Below, one piece after another: positions 1 through 12,260 of a stretch of 64,000 nucleotides of DNA. The first letter of the stretch is position 1, and each line of letters starts with the position of its first letter. The translations under genes were made by a program, and so were the position numbers. Origin of the DNA: Trifolium pratense (taxonomy: Eukaryota; Streptophyta; Magnoliopsida; Fabales; Fabaceae). Location of the stretch: assembly GCF_020283565.1 (NCBI RefSeq), contig NC_060065.1, forward strand, positions 58,131,489-58,195,488, read 5' to 3'. The notes under the pieces were generated by a model. The model saw only the letters and a program-made list of their open reading frames with translations, searched no databases and had not been told where the DNA came from.

Positions 1-418
1 TCTTTTTATGCGGAGGCTCACCCAAATCATCATCACAATCCATCTGAGCACGATCATCACCTTCAACTTCAACACGGGTGGTGGAGTTTTCCGAAAACCC
101 TAAATTAAAATAGTTTCCAAAATCTATTAAGTCGAGTGTCTCATCATCGGCTGTATTGAACGAACAGTTAGCGACATCGACATTGTCAAGAGAGACAAAA
201 GACGGAGCATGAACAAAGCCTTGTATGTCCACGAGGAAGTCAGGACGAGATAGCGAAATGATGGGATTAGTTGAGGATGAAGCAATATTGGTACGATGGT
301 TGTAGGTTGAGGTGATTTCATGGAAAGGATTTTCTATTTCGAATCTGTTGCGCTGTAAAAGCTCTTCTTGAGAAGTCGAAATAGGAGCAAACTCTGGGAA
401 AAGATCTTCCATATTCAT
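1..418 (-). CDS. N-terminal part of an unrecognised protein (runs off the left edge)
   Basis: An open frame on the minus strand begins at the ATG at 418 and stays open to base 1, giving about 139 codons. A second in-frame ATG lies two codons downstream. The peptide starts MNMEDLFPEFAPISTSQEEL and is polar, rich in Ser, Asn and Asp, and becomes acidic near the window edge (MDCDDDLGEPPHK). I see no domain, membrane segment or signal peptide. Acidic leaders like this occur before FAR1-type DNA-binding domains in plants, but nothing here proves that. A long TTC/GAA microsatellite lies immediately upstream in the presumed 5' UTR. Confidence 0.6.
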   Translation of the reverse strand, partial: MNMEDLFPEFAPISTSQEELLQRNRFEIENPFHEITSTYNHRTNIASSSTNPIISLSRPDFLVDIQGFVHAPSFVSLDNVDVANCSFNTADDETLDLIDFGNYFNLGFSENSTTRVEVEGDDRAQMDCDDDLGEPPHKK

Positions 419-420
419 TA

Positions 421-488
421 TTTCTTCTTCTTCTTCTTCTTCTTCTTCTTCTTCTTCTTCTTCTTCTTCTTCTTCTTCTTCTTCTTCA
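421..488. repeat. (TTC)n microsatellite in a presumed 5' UTR
   Basis: About 22 uninterrupted TTC units (GAA on the coding strand) sit directly before the start codon at 418. GAA/CTT tracts are common in plant 5' UTRs. Length polymorphism is expected. Confidence 0.9.
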
Positions 489-1230
489 GCGAGAGCGAAC
501 TCAGTGTCTATAGCTAAAACTCAGAAAGTAAGGGTTTGCGTCTTCTCTGCGTCTCTCTGTATTTATACCCTGCCCACTAATTTGTTTTTTTAATCAATAA
601 TAATATGTTTCTTTTTCTTTTTCATGAAAATTACTTTAATATTAATAGAGTTTAATCGGAGGAGGAATACTTGGTTAGGCAAAACCACAAATAACAGACA
701 CATGAATTCAAACAAACAAACCTTAAAAGTGTTTTATATTTTGATAAATCTCTAACAACATTTTTATCCTAAGTGTTAACTGATCTTCTTATATTGAGTG
801 AGTATGATGGAAAAAATACGTATGTTTCACACAAAAAATATTAAAATAAATAAATCATAATCACATTTGTTATGTAATTAACTTTAATTATGTTCTATAA
901 TTCATAATTTTTGTTTTTTAATATAATTTAGATTTAATGTGTAATAATTTTCAATATTTGTAAAAAAGTTACTCTAATAAATATAAACATGAATGAATAT
1001 ATAAAGCCGTGGAAGTGCAAGCAAGAACATTATGAGTTTGTAAATTTACAATATGATCATTCTGCAATGCTATCCAAATTGAGTGAATTAATGTACTCCA
1101 ACTTTGGGGTTTAACAATAAGTCAATAACAATAATATTCTACATTTGTGCCCCAAATGCATTGCCAATAAATATTGTACTGTAGACAGTTATTATATATA
1201 TTCCCAATTTAGTTGTGACAATGTGCCACT
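489..1230. other. Intergenic, AT-rich
   Basis: This stretch holds the promoter side of the left-edge gene (minus) and the 3' side of the ACT-domain gene. I see no open frame of interest and no repeat structure beyond AT-rich runs. Confidence 0.6.
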
Positions 1231-3390
1231 CTAAAAACTTGATTCCTCAGTTGAAGGCCGTGTCAAGAAGTATCTCAAGCTGTTAACAAGAACCTGCATA
1301 GACAACAATTTTAATCACTTTAGAATGAATGAATGAATTCATAAACTAATTAAATGTCATTTTGATCAGTCTAATTCATTCAAACATTCAGCATCCTCAA
1401 GTAAGTTACCAGCTGGAGAGGCCTGATGATGGCTTTACCCTGGTAGTTGACATGAAACTTTGCCTTAGCCAACAGACCCTAACATTTTACAGTAATGTTT
1501 TCAATGTAAGAAACTTAATCATATATAATCAATTGTTACATATGGAGGGGTATCAAGTTGCAGCACAGCATATTTTGGCAATGCAATGTATTTAATTACC
1601 TCAGTGTCAAATTCTCCAGATTCAACAGCAATGTTAATGTCAGTAATAATCTTTACAAGATCAACCAATAATCCAGGCCGGTCGGCTGTTTCCACATACA
1701 GCAAACTGCAGCACCAACGCCAAAAAACAGATTTAGTAGCTAGTACATGTTACTTACTTAAGGACCAAGCAAGCTCGTATATATTAGCATCATCACCTTC
1801 TGTCTATGCCATCATCAGAGACTGTTAAGTGGGTTGCTATGTCCACATCAACCTGAAATTAGTATTTCATAAAATTAGTATGCATATTGTGAACAGAAAA
1901 GACTAAAGAGTGAAAAATATTGAATTCATCATCACCTGCTCCTTTGGAGGCAAAAGTCCAAAAGCTGCTCCTAGAGCTAACTGGGCGCTTGATTCCTTTA
2001 CAACCAGATTGAAAATGTAACTTTAGTTCAATTAAAAGCACATGTAATGTAACCAAATTGTATATATATATGCTCCAAAATAATGGGATAATTGAGAAGC
2101 ATATATACTTACCGGGTGATATGTGATCATGTTATTTAAAATTGTCAAACGAATCGCCTCTAACAACTCTGGATCATCCACTTTTCTACCTGTATCACTG
2201 CAACAAAGCACCACATGCATCTCCATAGGGATTATTACACAATCTAACAATAAACTTGATATGGCCATTATTAACAACTCCTTAAGCATAATATCGCTTA
2301 CGCTTTTGTGATTGAAAACTTGTTGTGTTTGCCAGAGGAATCCAGATACACATTTGCCTTAACAACATTCAGCCCCAAGTTTTTCAATGCATTCATCTGC
2401 AAGCCAATTATTAACCAAACACCTCTCAATTCTTTTTTCAAAATAATACAGAATAGCATACATAGATATACATATCTGCATAGGTATAAAGTTCTACATA
2501 ATACACTATGAAGCATTGACACGAACGCGGACAACTAACATGACACGTCAACACCAAAGCGTGTGAGACACTAGACACACCTTCAAATATGAAGTGTCGG
2601 TGCTACATATTGCCCTGTCTATAAAAAAATGGAACACTGATTTATTGAGAGAATTCAAATGCTTACAGTGTCCAGAAGAGCACCAAGGCGATCACCAAAG
2701 GTTATTTCCACCACAGTTGCATCTGGATCAGAATCTTGATCAATTATAACTATAGGAGTTGGGACGATATCAGCGACACCTTGATTTCCATCCTGTTCTC
2801 GAAACCGAGAGTTAAATGCAAATGTTTCTTTTCAGTCATTAGAATATATAAGTCTACTACAGAGGCCTATTGACATGCTAAAGTTGCCAAATACCTCCAC
2901 ATTAGAAATAGCCGTTGCTCGAGGGATGATTGTAAATCCTGAAGATGATAATCTGATAAAAGGATACATACAATTAACACATAATGGACACTTCATTAAT
3001 GTGCAATCCTAGCATAGCAGGCTACTTCACTCACTTGTCACTTCCCAAGTTGAATATACTTAATCAAATGATATGACATTTTTTAAGTACTCATCATGCT
3101 CTCTAGTCTAATTAACAAGTATAGATAGATATATCTAAAAATAGCCAAACAAGATATTATATTAGGTATCAATAAAAGAAGTGAATAGATAAGATAAATT
3201 ACTTGTCAGAATCAGCACTTTTAAGCAGAAGTGGCAAGTCAAGTGACAGAAAGAGCAAAAGAGTAAAAGTGTTAGAAAATTTATACTACCTTGTTTTGTG
3301 AAGAATGGAAGATGGTTTAATAGTATCATACATAGAAGTGGTCTTCAACATGGAGACACTGCAAATGGATTTTTCCAATACTTTGAAGCA

Positions 3391-3422
<32 letters not shown>

Positions 3423-3471
3423 CAGGACTGAGGTGAAGTCCAAGACTGCAAGCTGCCATAGCCACAGACAT
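1231..3471 (-). CDS. ACR12: ACT-domain-repeat protein ACR11/ACR12 type, chloroplastic
   Basis: Ten exons on the minus strand join in frame to 299 aa: 3471-3290, 2952-2895, 2792-2667, 2396-2302, 2197-2113, 1995-1936, 1852-1797, 1705-1600, 1478-1410 and 1293-1231. Every junction has GT-AG ends. The first exon is Ser/Thr-rich and transit-peptide-like, and holds a run of 10 Asn encoded by an ATT/AAT repeat. The first ACT region reads [20 protein letters not shown] followed by [20 protein letters not shown]. The second reads [20 protein letters not shown]. The C-terminus is RPSTEESSF. Plant ACR11/ACR12 proteins are plastid proteins with tandem ACT domains; ACR11 binds and activates the Fd-GOGAT/GS2 branch of nitrogen assimilation. 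The ending looks closer to ACR12 than ACR11, so the symbol is tentative. No catalytic domain is fused to the ACT repeats. Confidence 0.92.
3390..3421. repeat. (ATT)n microsatellite coding poly-Asn
   Basis: About ten ATT units inside exon 1 of the ACT-domain gene encode the run of Asn residues in the transit-peptide region. Confidence 0.9.
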
Positions 3472-3972
3472 TCTTGAAAGAGTATAGAGATTTGAGAATT
3501 AAAGAGAGAAAAAATGAAGTTATATATTCAAAGAGACAGAAGACATGGCTTAGCAGATAGCATGGGAAATGAGAGATAGAGCACAATGAATTTATCTATA
3601 TCTTTTAGAATGGAAATAAATCTGTGACGTCCACTTCTAATCTTAATGATACTTTTGGACAACTAATAAAATAGTGACGCGTTTGGTATATATTATATAT
3701 TTCTGTGAATCAAGTGTGCCATGACATCCTCATCCTGTTATGTAGGAGCAGATAAAACTGGTCCCTCCTCACTTTATTATTGTTTTTTTATTTATTTTAT
3801 AATAACTATTTCAGCTGCTACTTCTCCATTTTGTTTTTACAAGCTTGCATTTTCTATTACACTACATAATATATCTTATATATATATTCAAAGATAATTT
3901 ACACATCAATAAAAAGTAAACAAGCGCTGCTAAATTTTTCTGGCAAAACCAATCCTCTTAAAAGCTATATAT

Positions 3973-4596
3973 TGTTGTGAATTCTAGCCGAAAACCACAC
4001 CAATAACCAATAGTAGAACCAACTATCTATAGTGTGTGAGACAAATGGATTGAAGCAACCAAATCAAACATGGATGAGCAATTTAAACAAACAAGCTAAA
4101 ACTACCGAAAACGATAAATAACACGAAGAAATTGTTTACCCAGTTCGGTTCAAACCAACCTATTATGGGGGAGAGAGACTCTCCGATCCACTATCAACCA
4201 ATAACTTGATTACAAAGAGATACAAACCAAAGAGTTACAAGATTTAGAGTTTTCCTAAATCTACCATTTTCTCGAATCTCTTCCGGTGACCAAGAGATTC
4301 AATCAATATGTGTTTCCCGGTGTTACAAAGATCACCCAACCCTAGAGAATACCCAAGAGAAACCCCCTTGAACCCTAGATCTATGTTGGTGAGAAACCCC
4401 TTTGCAAAACCTCACATTTCTCTCTCCCCCTCTCTTTCTTCCGCCGCGCGTGATGGAGGCCACGCCGCGCGTGACCGGCAGCTGAACCAGCACCAACCCA
4501 TCCTGCTATTGCGCGCCGCGTGAGAACATCACGCCCTGGCGTAGTGCAAAGCTCCAGGACCAACAAACATCAATTTTCCAAGGCAATTCTCCAACA
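3973..4596 (-). mobile_element. Solo LTR of an LTR retrotransposon
   Basis: A 624-bp segment begins TGTTGTGAATTC and ends CTCCAACA. It is flanked on both sides by the 5-bp direct repeat TATAT (3968-3972 and 4597-4601). The TG...CA ends plus a 5-bp target duplication and no internal region are what a solo LTR left by LTR-LTR recombination looks like. On the minus strand it starts TGTTGGAGAATTGCC, which resembles Ty1-copia LTR starts in plants, so the minus orientation is favoured. It includes a GC-rich patch at 4440-4530 that produces chance open frames on both strands; I do not consider them genes. Confidence 0.75.
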
Positions 4597-4601
4597 TATA
4601 T

Positions 4602-6148
4602 ATTTAACGACTTAAAAGATACCACATTACTATGTATGACCTTTTGAACTATTTTCAAAAGATCTAAATATTAAACATCAATGAATTCGCCATTATAATA
4701 AATGAAAATAGAATATAATCAACAAATTAACATAATACTAATTAGAGAGTATACTTTAAAAAATTAATGGTTTGATGAAAAATGGAAGTGAAAAATGACA
4801 TTTATTTTGGAAGAAATTTAGATTTTTAAATTACGGTTATTATGGTTAATGGTTATGTAGGCAAAATGAAGTGGTAACAATGAGATCTTCAAAAGAGACC
4901 CCTAAAACATTAATATTAATGTCGTTGCGGTTGATCATTGTGGTTGATAATCTAAAGTACATTTTCACAACTACTAACAACAAACTTATCGGCAAGCTTT
5001 TATTCATTCCTGGAATATTCTCCACCAAAATATTCTTGTATAATTACCAGTATTACTTAACAATTTTCTTGTATAAAATTCGAGTAAAATAATTTCCTTA
5101 GTTTCCATCTTATAATCATCTATCTATATAAAATAACATGGTGAACTTGGTAAATCGTACCATCCTAGAAACTCAATGTGATGGCCGACTTGATTATCGT
5201 TTAGGATAGGATATTGACCGTTATTTTTTAATTCACTACGATGGTTCAATCTTTCAAGTTCACCACAATAACCATCACCACATAACATAGTAATAAGATC
5301 TATATCATTTTGACGGGAAACTATAGAGAGAGATTTGTATGATTTGAAACAGTTGAGGAGGACTCGGGCACGCTTCCATAAGATGAGAGTGGAAGAAAGA
5401 TAAGAACAAAACTTCAAGGGACAATCCTAACATAAACTTGTCATAAGTCATAACCAATATAAAGTTCCGTGCAAGAAATCCTTAGTTGCCACAGCTTATC
5501 TAAAAAGACAAAAAAAAAAAAAAAAAAACACTTCCAAGTTCTAGAGCTTTGTTTGAAAGATTGACACTTAGTATGTATTTTGTTAAGCTAATGCATTTCC
5601 ATCTTCTAGGATGATTTTATTGCATCATTATTGCCTACAAAACTTTGTTTGCCACTCACAGTCACAGTACCACATGGATTAGGCAAATACTAACTATATT
5701 GAAATTGATATGCGATGCATTTAATATAGAAGGTAAAGCACATGTCTAAAATTAGGTAGTTGGTTGGTTTTGACTGTTGAAAATGATATCTAGAGTACAA
5801 TCAAGCAGACACTGTCCATGCTGCAATGTTTTTTACAATTATCATTGAGAAACATATTGAATAGTAAGCCACTTTTAATTAAAAATAAATCTGAATGAAA
5901 AATACATACCTCAAAAAAAAAGAAAATTGATACTTGGCAAAACAAGACCAATGACAACAATATATGAATTGAAGACAAAAAAAAAGGACTAAGTTGTGGA
6001 AGTGCTGGATGCTCTGGATATTATCCTTGTGCAAACTCACCAAACCCGATTTCTACATATATATGTTTAAGAAATTGGGTTATGTAGAGCACTTGCACTT
6101 GAAAATCTATTCTGTTTGCAAATGCAATTCTGATATGAAAGACGCGAC
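4602..6148. other. Intergenic between the solo LTR and KAS III
   Basis: The stretch is AT-rich with a poly-A run at 5511-5528. A 97-codon minus-strand open frame at 5124-5417 has no recognisable domain and is probably chance. The part nearest 6148 is the 3' UTR and terminator region of the KAS III gene. Confidence 0.5.
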
Positions 6149-9041
6149 TTAGCCCCAACGAAGAATTGCTGAACCCCAAGTAAGACCGGCACCAAAACCA
6201 GCAGCTGCAATAGTTTGGCCTGCTTTAACCTTACCACTTCTAACTGCTTCATCTAAAGCTAGGGGAATGGAAGCTGCACTTGTGTTACCATAATTAGCCA
6301 AATTCGATATCACCCGTTCTGAGGGTACTTCTAACCGAGTCGCAACTGCATCAATAATCCTTTGGTTTGCCTGCATTTATTATGAAGTGTAGGTAACATT
6401 CCTTTCTCAAAGTAAGGCATTATCGTGTATGTCATGCAATTCGCAAGTTAACTCAAATGACATTTAGTTTTCACTTTCAATTAGAATTGAACAAACCAAT
6501 TAGCAAAGTAATAGTACCAAAACATATGTGCAGCTATTGTATTGCTGTATATAAAGGATATCACATGCCTGAGTTTTGTATTAGAAATTTCTGTGTACCT
6601 GATGGAGAAGTAACCAATCAATGCTAGATGCAGGGAGACCAGCCTTTTCAAGGGCATTTTCGATCGACTGTGGCACACATCGTACAGCAAAGCGGAAGAC
6701 TTCTTTTCCATTCATTTGAATGCACGAATACGAGGACTGTTTGGGAGGAAAGCTCCGCACAGAACCATTTGAATCCAATGCATTATTCGACTCGTTTTCT
6801 TTTATGCCAGCATTCAAATGCCTACATGAAGAGAGAGTAGGTGCTTAATTACATAGCTTATAGGAAGACGAGATCAGATCTTCTCAATATGAGACACACA
6901 TACCTTAGACCACTACCATCGCTATGCACATCAAAACCAAATAAACCATCTTCTTCACTGTTGCACGCCTGCAATATAATGATAATACCAATAAAACCAA
7001 TTTATATCTGTTCACAATAAAGTACTTCTTGTTGAATAAAAAAGAATCAATTTGCTATTGTTCCTAAGCAACAATCATATCACGTGAAAAACTAAAGACA
7101 GCAGACTTATCTCAGAAATAATGTAATAAGTTTGTTCAAAGGATGAGGACAGTAATTTTCTATCATCTTAAATTTTTTCTCAATACCTTTCCTCTTCATC
7201 TTAAACAAAGAAATGATAAACATGATCAGCAAACTAAAAGTTGCAGTAAAGAAACAAGTTCCAATTGCTAACTCATATTTTCTACACATTGAACAATGCC
7301 AGCCATGAAGATATACAATCACCTGTACTACTACAGCACCAGCAGCATCACCAAAAAGAATACAGGTCCCTCTATCTGTCCAATCAACATATCGTGAAAG
7401 AGCATCTGCTCCGATAACTAGAACATTACGAAATCCACCCCCTGCATTCAGACAGATAAAGAGAAATGAATTTCATCACATTTAGAGGGAATTGAGTCAA
7501 CAAAATAACCAATTCATACCCCTAACATGACACGCAGCTGATATTAAACCCAATACAAATCCACTACAAGCAGCCGTAATATCATAAGACAATGGACTTT
7601 TTGTGCAGCCAAGTTGCTTTTGAATCTGCAACTCATAGGATAATTAGGATTAAAAAAATATACCCAATCTTGGAGAGATGCCAGCATTGGAATAAGTTCA
7701 ATACTTAATAGGGATCTTGTAACATCATAATTTTTCAAGTACTTTATCAATCACTTAAAGGGTATTAAAGCAAGCAATGCAACAGATTAATTAACTAAGC
7801 TTAAAGACAAAGACACCAGCAGAATGTAAAGAATTATACTCAATATGACATATCATGAACCCATACCTGTGGAGCGCTGCCAAAAAGATCCTCCGGTGTG
7901 GATGTGCACATTAATATAAGGTCAATATCATCCGGATCAAGCTTTGCCATCTCAAGCGCTTTCTTAGCTGCCTCCGCTGCTAAGGTTGTCAAGCTATCTC
8001 CACCTTTAAGCACAACAACAGGCAATAGCACGCCAAGAAAATCAATATAATACTATAAAACGTCCTAAAAGATTCTAAACAAGTTTCCAGATATATATTT
8101 ATCAGAATATCTTAGGGAAAAAGGGGTTTACAAAGCTGGCAACGCTCCATTAATGGAAGCTTCCTGGAAGCACTGACACAGACACCGCTAATAATTTGAG
8201 AAAATGGAATTATTGAATGTAATAATGATATAATACATGTCTGTATAAGACACCGGACACACCGTCAATCTGAAGTTTTGATGCTACATAGGAAGCTTCA
8301 CCCTACGAGAAACAACACTCAAGGTACCTAATCTTAGAGCTACATCTTGCCAATTTATCATTAACAGCCTAAATCTGAAACTAAGCAAGTAATAATCCAA
8401 TCCAACTAGTACCTATATTGTTTATGACAACAACATGGACTAAAACAAAAGACTAACCGGAAAGAACTCTCCGTTTACGAATCCCGGTTCTGACAGATAT
8501 CCATTCATCATTAGTATCAACAATTTTTGAAAGGTCATCATTAGAAATCTGAAGAGCTGGCACAGCAGAACCACATCCAACTAACTTGCACCCTTTACTT
8601 ACAAGCCTGTGAAGTGAACAAACAAAGAAACAAACAAACAAACATGAATTGCATGAATACTAAAAAAAACAAAAAGGAGCATTCTTAATGTGATCCCAAC
8701 CCAAATAACATCATAAAAAAATATGTGATAAAACCCTGATTTACATAACCACCTAAAATAATTAATAATAACTAAAATGTTGAAAAGTATTATTATTATT
8801 GATGTTGGGTGTGATTAAAAATGAAAACTTTGAAAGAAAAATAGATCGGGCAGAGGAATTAGAAATGAAAAAGTGACCTGGGTGTTGGAGATTGAGAAGG
8901 GGAAACAGTGGAAGCATAGTTTTGAGCTCCAGAGCAGAAAACTTTGAAACCTTGAAATCGATGAATGGAAGAGAAAGGACGAACCCTTACAGTGAAGTTG
9001 GGAACCGAAGGAGTATAGAACAACCCAGATGCATTGGCCAT
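6149..9041 (-). CDS. KAS3: 3-oxoacyl-[acyl-carrier-protein] synthase III, chloroplastic (KAS III)
   Basis: KAS III condenses acetyl-CoA with malonyl-ACP, the first elongation step of type II fatty-acid synthesis in plastids. Eight exons on the minus strand join in frame to 395 aa, normal for the family: 9041-8878, 8609-8458, 8003-7867, 7625-7520, 7441-7323, 6968-6904, 6821-6599 and 6370-6149. Exon 1 is a Ser-rich plastid transit peptide. The active-site Cys is in [11 protein letters not shown] (exon 4). The His is in LLHQANQR across exons 7-8. The Asn is in [12 protein letters not shown] (exon 8). The C-terminus is [16 protein letters not shown]. All three catalytic residues are present and no frameshift is seen, so the gene looks functional. 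The start is the first ATG, followed directly by the transit peptide. Confidence 0.97.
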
Positions 9042-10799
9042 TTACAAAAACAGCTACAAAAAATTGATGTTGTATACTACAAAAGCTAAGAAATTTATAT
9101 AATAAATGATTAATAATATGTAGTATATAGAAGAGAAGAATGAAGAAGAAAACGCAAGAGCATGTGTGAGACAAGATGAAAACAATGAATGAATGATCTT
9201 AGGTAGCTCCGAAGGGATTGTTTGTGGCGATTTTGGTTTAGTTGAGGAAACTCCAATGTTGTTTTTCTTGTGTTGTGTGTCAATTTTCTCTGTCGATGTT
9301 ATTCTTAATTTTATTTGCAATTAAATTATGGGAAAATTTTTTATTTTTTTTGGAAAGGGAAAAGCTAAATTGTCTACTTAGTTTTTTTTTTTAAATAAAA
9401 ATAAATAGTGGATATTTCCTCGGGCACATTTATAAACAAAAAAAAAACACTTCAAATTTTGATCACTATTATAAATAAAAATTAATTATTTTTAAATTAA
9501 TTAATAATACTATCATTTCTAATATACTCTTATTTAATTATATTTTTTTAGATATTTATTTCACTTTTTCACTTTTCAAAAGGAGTATTATAGTAAATTT
9601 AACTCATGTTTTGCATTAAATCAAGAAAATTAACTACACATAACTAAATTTCTTAAACACCGCGTAAATAATTTTTTTGCTAATATTTGTGACCGGAGGG
9701 AGTAGCTTATAAGTTAGCTTATAACAGATGAGCGAATAAGCTAGCTGATTAAGGGCACATTTGGATTAGCTTATTTTTGAGTTTATGCAAACATCTTATG
9801 CAATTTTTATGTATTATTATAAGTTTGTTAAGTTAGTTTATGATAAAATAGCTTATAAAAATATATTTTTCAATGGTATAGCATAAAATATAATTTATAT
9901 TGCATAAGCTGTTTGCATAATAAGCTAAAAAATAAGTTAATCCAAACAGATCCTTAATTTATAGTTAAAAAATAAAAATAAATAGTGGATATAGCTTATA
10001 AATTAGCTTTATAGCAGATAAGCGAATAAACTAGCTGATTAAATTTATAGTTTTATAAGTATGAATGAAATAACATAAAAAATATATGTTTGATTAATAT
10101 TTAATTTTTTTCAAGTAATTGACGCAGTCGGAAGCGAAAAGAAATAGCAAACGCTAATCCTATAACAAGAACACAAGTTTGCAAGCAACAAACTATAATT
10201 TTATTGAATGAAAAAGGTTGCAAGGCCACAATAGTTTAACTTAAATAGTTGAGAAAAATAAAAATAACAAATTTAGCTAAAAGACAGTAAAAGTAAATAA
10301 CAAACCTAGCGAAATAGAAATAACAAATCTAACTAAAATATAGCTAAAATAATAAAATACTAAACAAATCCTCCTACGTCAGTAATATTGGTAGAAAAAA
10401 ATGAGAAGCTATGCACTCATATAAGCTACTTGAAATGACATTTGAAAAATAAGTTATAATAAACTAGTGAAAATAAGCTACAAGTTTTTTTGAAAAATTG
10501 TTATCAAAGAAAGCTTTAGCTTATCAACTATAAGTTGTAATAAAAAATATATAAGTTTTTAATAGCTTATTATTTCATTTATTTTTTAAATTAAAAAAAA
10601 GGAAAAAAAATGTAAGTAAAAAAAGGCAATAGATACATACATAAGATTGTAGAGTAGTAGTTAACCCGGTGGCAGTTGAGTGTGGGGTAATCTAGATTTT
10701 CAATTGGGTTGGGTGAACTAACTATCATTTCATTTTTATTTATTTATTTTAATTAAATTAACTGTGATTGAAAGTGGAATAAATTTTTCATGAAAAAGA
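9042..10799. other. Intergenic: KAS III promoter region and repeat debris
   Basis: The first 250 bases are the 5' UTR and promoter side of KAS III. After that the sequence is AT-rich and contains a MITE at 9750-9956 plus two related copies of a GCTTATAA..GCTAGCTGATTAA segment around 9712-9751 and 9993-10041. The part at 10120-10380 looks like degraded repeat sequence that I cannot classify. Confidence 0.5.
9750..9956. mobile_element. MITE, GGATTAGCTTATTTTT family
   Basis: The left end, AAGGGCACATTTGGATTAGC, is matched by the reverse complement of the right end (AAGGATCTGTTTGGATTAAC). The two arms stay complementary for roughly 50 bases through TTATGCAAAC. Related copies lie at 42487-42697 and 60830-61055. 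A small foldback with no coding capacity fits a MITE. I cannot assign the superfamily because no clean target duplication is visible. Confidence 0.7.
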
Positions 10800-11253
10800 T
10801 GTAATAATTAATAATTTAGATCGACATATTATATGAAATTAGAACACACTTACTTGATATTCATAATCACAAACCAGTTACCGAAAGCGCACTAATATCG
10901 AAAACATCGATATATTAGACAAGGTCTTCCTTTGCCTATCACTTACTCCGGTCTTTGAGGTCTTTGATGGGTAAAACCACAAATGAGCTTACTGTGTTTT
11001 TAAGTGACGGCAAAGGGGACCTAGCCAATCTTATATAAGATCACAACCCTAGTACCACCCATCATGGACTCTAGAGTTGGGCCTACACTTTGTTTCTATA
11101 CAAATCAGAATTAGTGTTCAAGCCCATTATTACTGATCACAATTATCGGGCTTAAGCATCATCAAATGGATCACAACAACATCAACCCGTTTTTATTAAA
11201 ATCAAAAGCCACAATTGATTGCAGCCCACAAAATATTAGAAAATATTCTAACA
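10800..11253 (-). repeat. LTR (3' LTR of the minus-strand element)
   Basis: A 454-bp long terminal repeat, near-identical to 16756-17209. The differences I see are A/G near 10946 and T/C in the TTTCTATAC stretch. Confidence 0.93.
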
Positions 11254-11739
11254 TTCTCCCACTTGGGCAAAATCAATTGTGTATATTTAATTTAAAGAAA
11301 ACACTTTGAAAATGACTCTCAGGTTGATAACATATTTATTAATGTGGCCACAATGATCCCAAGATGCAACATCTAATTAAGACTCCGTCCAACAAAAGTT
11401 AAATGATATCGAATCATAGCGGTAATTATATCATTATCGATACAACACCTTCCATGGTTACAAATACCACCAAACTCCGTCGACTAGTCATCTGTGTAGA
11501 GTGTAGCGAGAAAATGATATGTCTGTGATCTCAACCATACTATCATTTTCTTCGTCAGTCCTCAATTTCTCTCAAATGCATTAAAGCCAGAGAAATTCAA
11601 TGGTCCATAAGTTACCACAAGTCCAAGCTCCCAAATGATGTTGACTACTGCAGTATAATGATCTAATCAACATCGAGCTCCAATATTTTAGACATAATTT
11701 CTCTCAAATGCATCAAAGCCAGAGAAATTACATGGTTCT

Positions 11740-11975
11740 TAAGATACCATAATGCCTCAGCTCCAAAATAGTGTTGATCACCGGCTAAGTGATCCCGACA
11801 ACACTGAGCTTAATTTATTTATTTATGTTTACACATAATGCCTCAGCTCCAAAATAGTGTTGATCACCGGCATAGTGATCCCAACAACACTGAGCTATAA
11901 TATTTATTTATATAATGCCTCAGCTCCAAAATAGTGTTGATCACCGGCATAGTGATCCCAAATAACATTGAGCTA
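11740..11975. repeat. Three tandem ~80-bp repeats inside the LTR element
   Basis: The motif ATGCCTCAGCTCCAAAATAG followed by TGTTGATCACCGGC occurs three times, beginning near 11750, 11837 and 11917. Each unit ends with CAACA(C/T)TGAGCT and an AT-rich spacer. A diverged related unit (TCTCTCAAATGCAT..CCAGAGAAATT) occurs twice just before, at about 11570 and 11700. Confidence 0.85.
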
Positions 11976-12039
11976 CAATATTTTTATATTTTTCTATTGT
12001 TTGACATGAACATGTTTGCGGTGCCATTATCATTGGCAA

Positions 12040-12260
12040 AGCAGATTCCAATAAATAGTCAGCCCAATCTATCAAAGCAAGTTGCAATCTGGATTAAGGC
12101 CCCATAGGTACCACACACAAAAGCAGGAGAAACCTCTGTCACATACAGAGCAGCGACAGGAGGGCCTAAGCCCAGGCCAGTCCCAACAAATAACCTTCCT
12201 ACAAGCATGCCAAACAAGTTGTTTGTTGCTGCACTCATTGAAGCACCAATTATCACATAC
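12040..12260 (-). pseudogene. Plastidic glucose transporter fragment captured inside the LTR element
   Basis: Minus-strand translation gives IIGASMSAATNNLFGMLVGR, then LFVGTGLGLGPPVAALYVTE, then VSPAFVCGTYGALIQIATCF. This is the transmembrane 2-4 region of the MFS plastidic glucose transporter (pGlcT2/SGB1) family, including the GRLFVGTGLGLGP stretch. The family's usual Arg after SPAFV is Cys here, and a stop codon interrupts the match before LFIGI. Homology then ends on both sides. About 70 of roughly 500 residues are present, so it cannot be functional. It lies in the same sense as the element. The source gene is not in the window. Confidence 0.82.

Noticed and set aside
1362..1828. Plus-strand open frames over the ACT-domain gene
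   Set aside because: They are antisense shadows of exons 8 and 9 of the minus-strand gene and have no domain.
4308..4566. Overlapping open frames on both strands in the GC-rich patch
   Set aside because: They lie within the solo LTR, show no known domain, and are explained by local base composition.
5124..5417. 97-codon minus-strand open frame
   Set aside because: No recognisable family, no splice or promoter context, and AT-rich composition like its surroundings.
8815..9174. 119-codon frame overlapping KAS III exon 1
   Set aside because: It runs through the 5' UTR and intron in a different frame from the transit peptide, so it is a shadow of the real exon.
11740..11975. CRISPR-like repeat array
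   Set aside because: Only three repeats, no uniform spacers, and it lies inside a plant retrotransposon.
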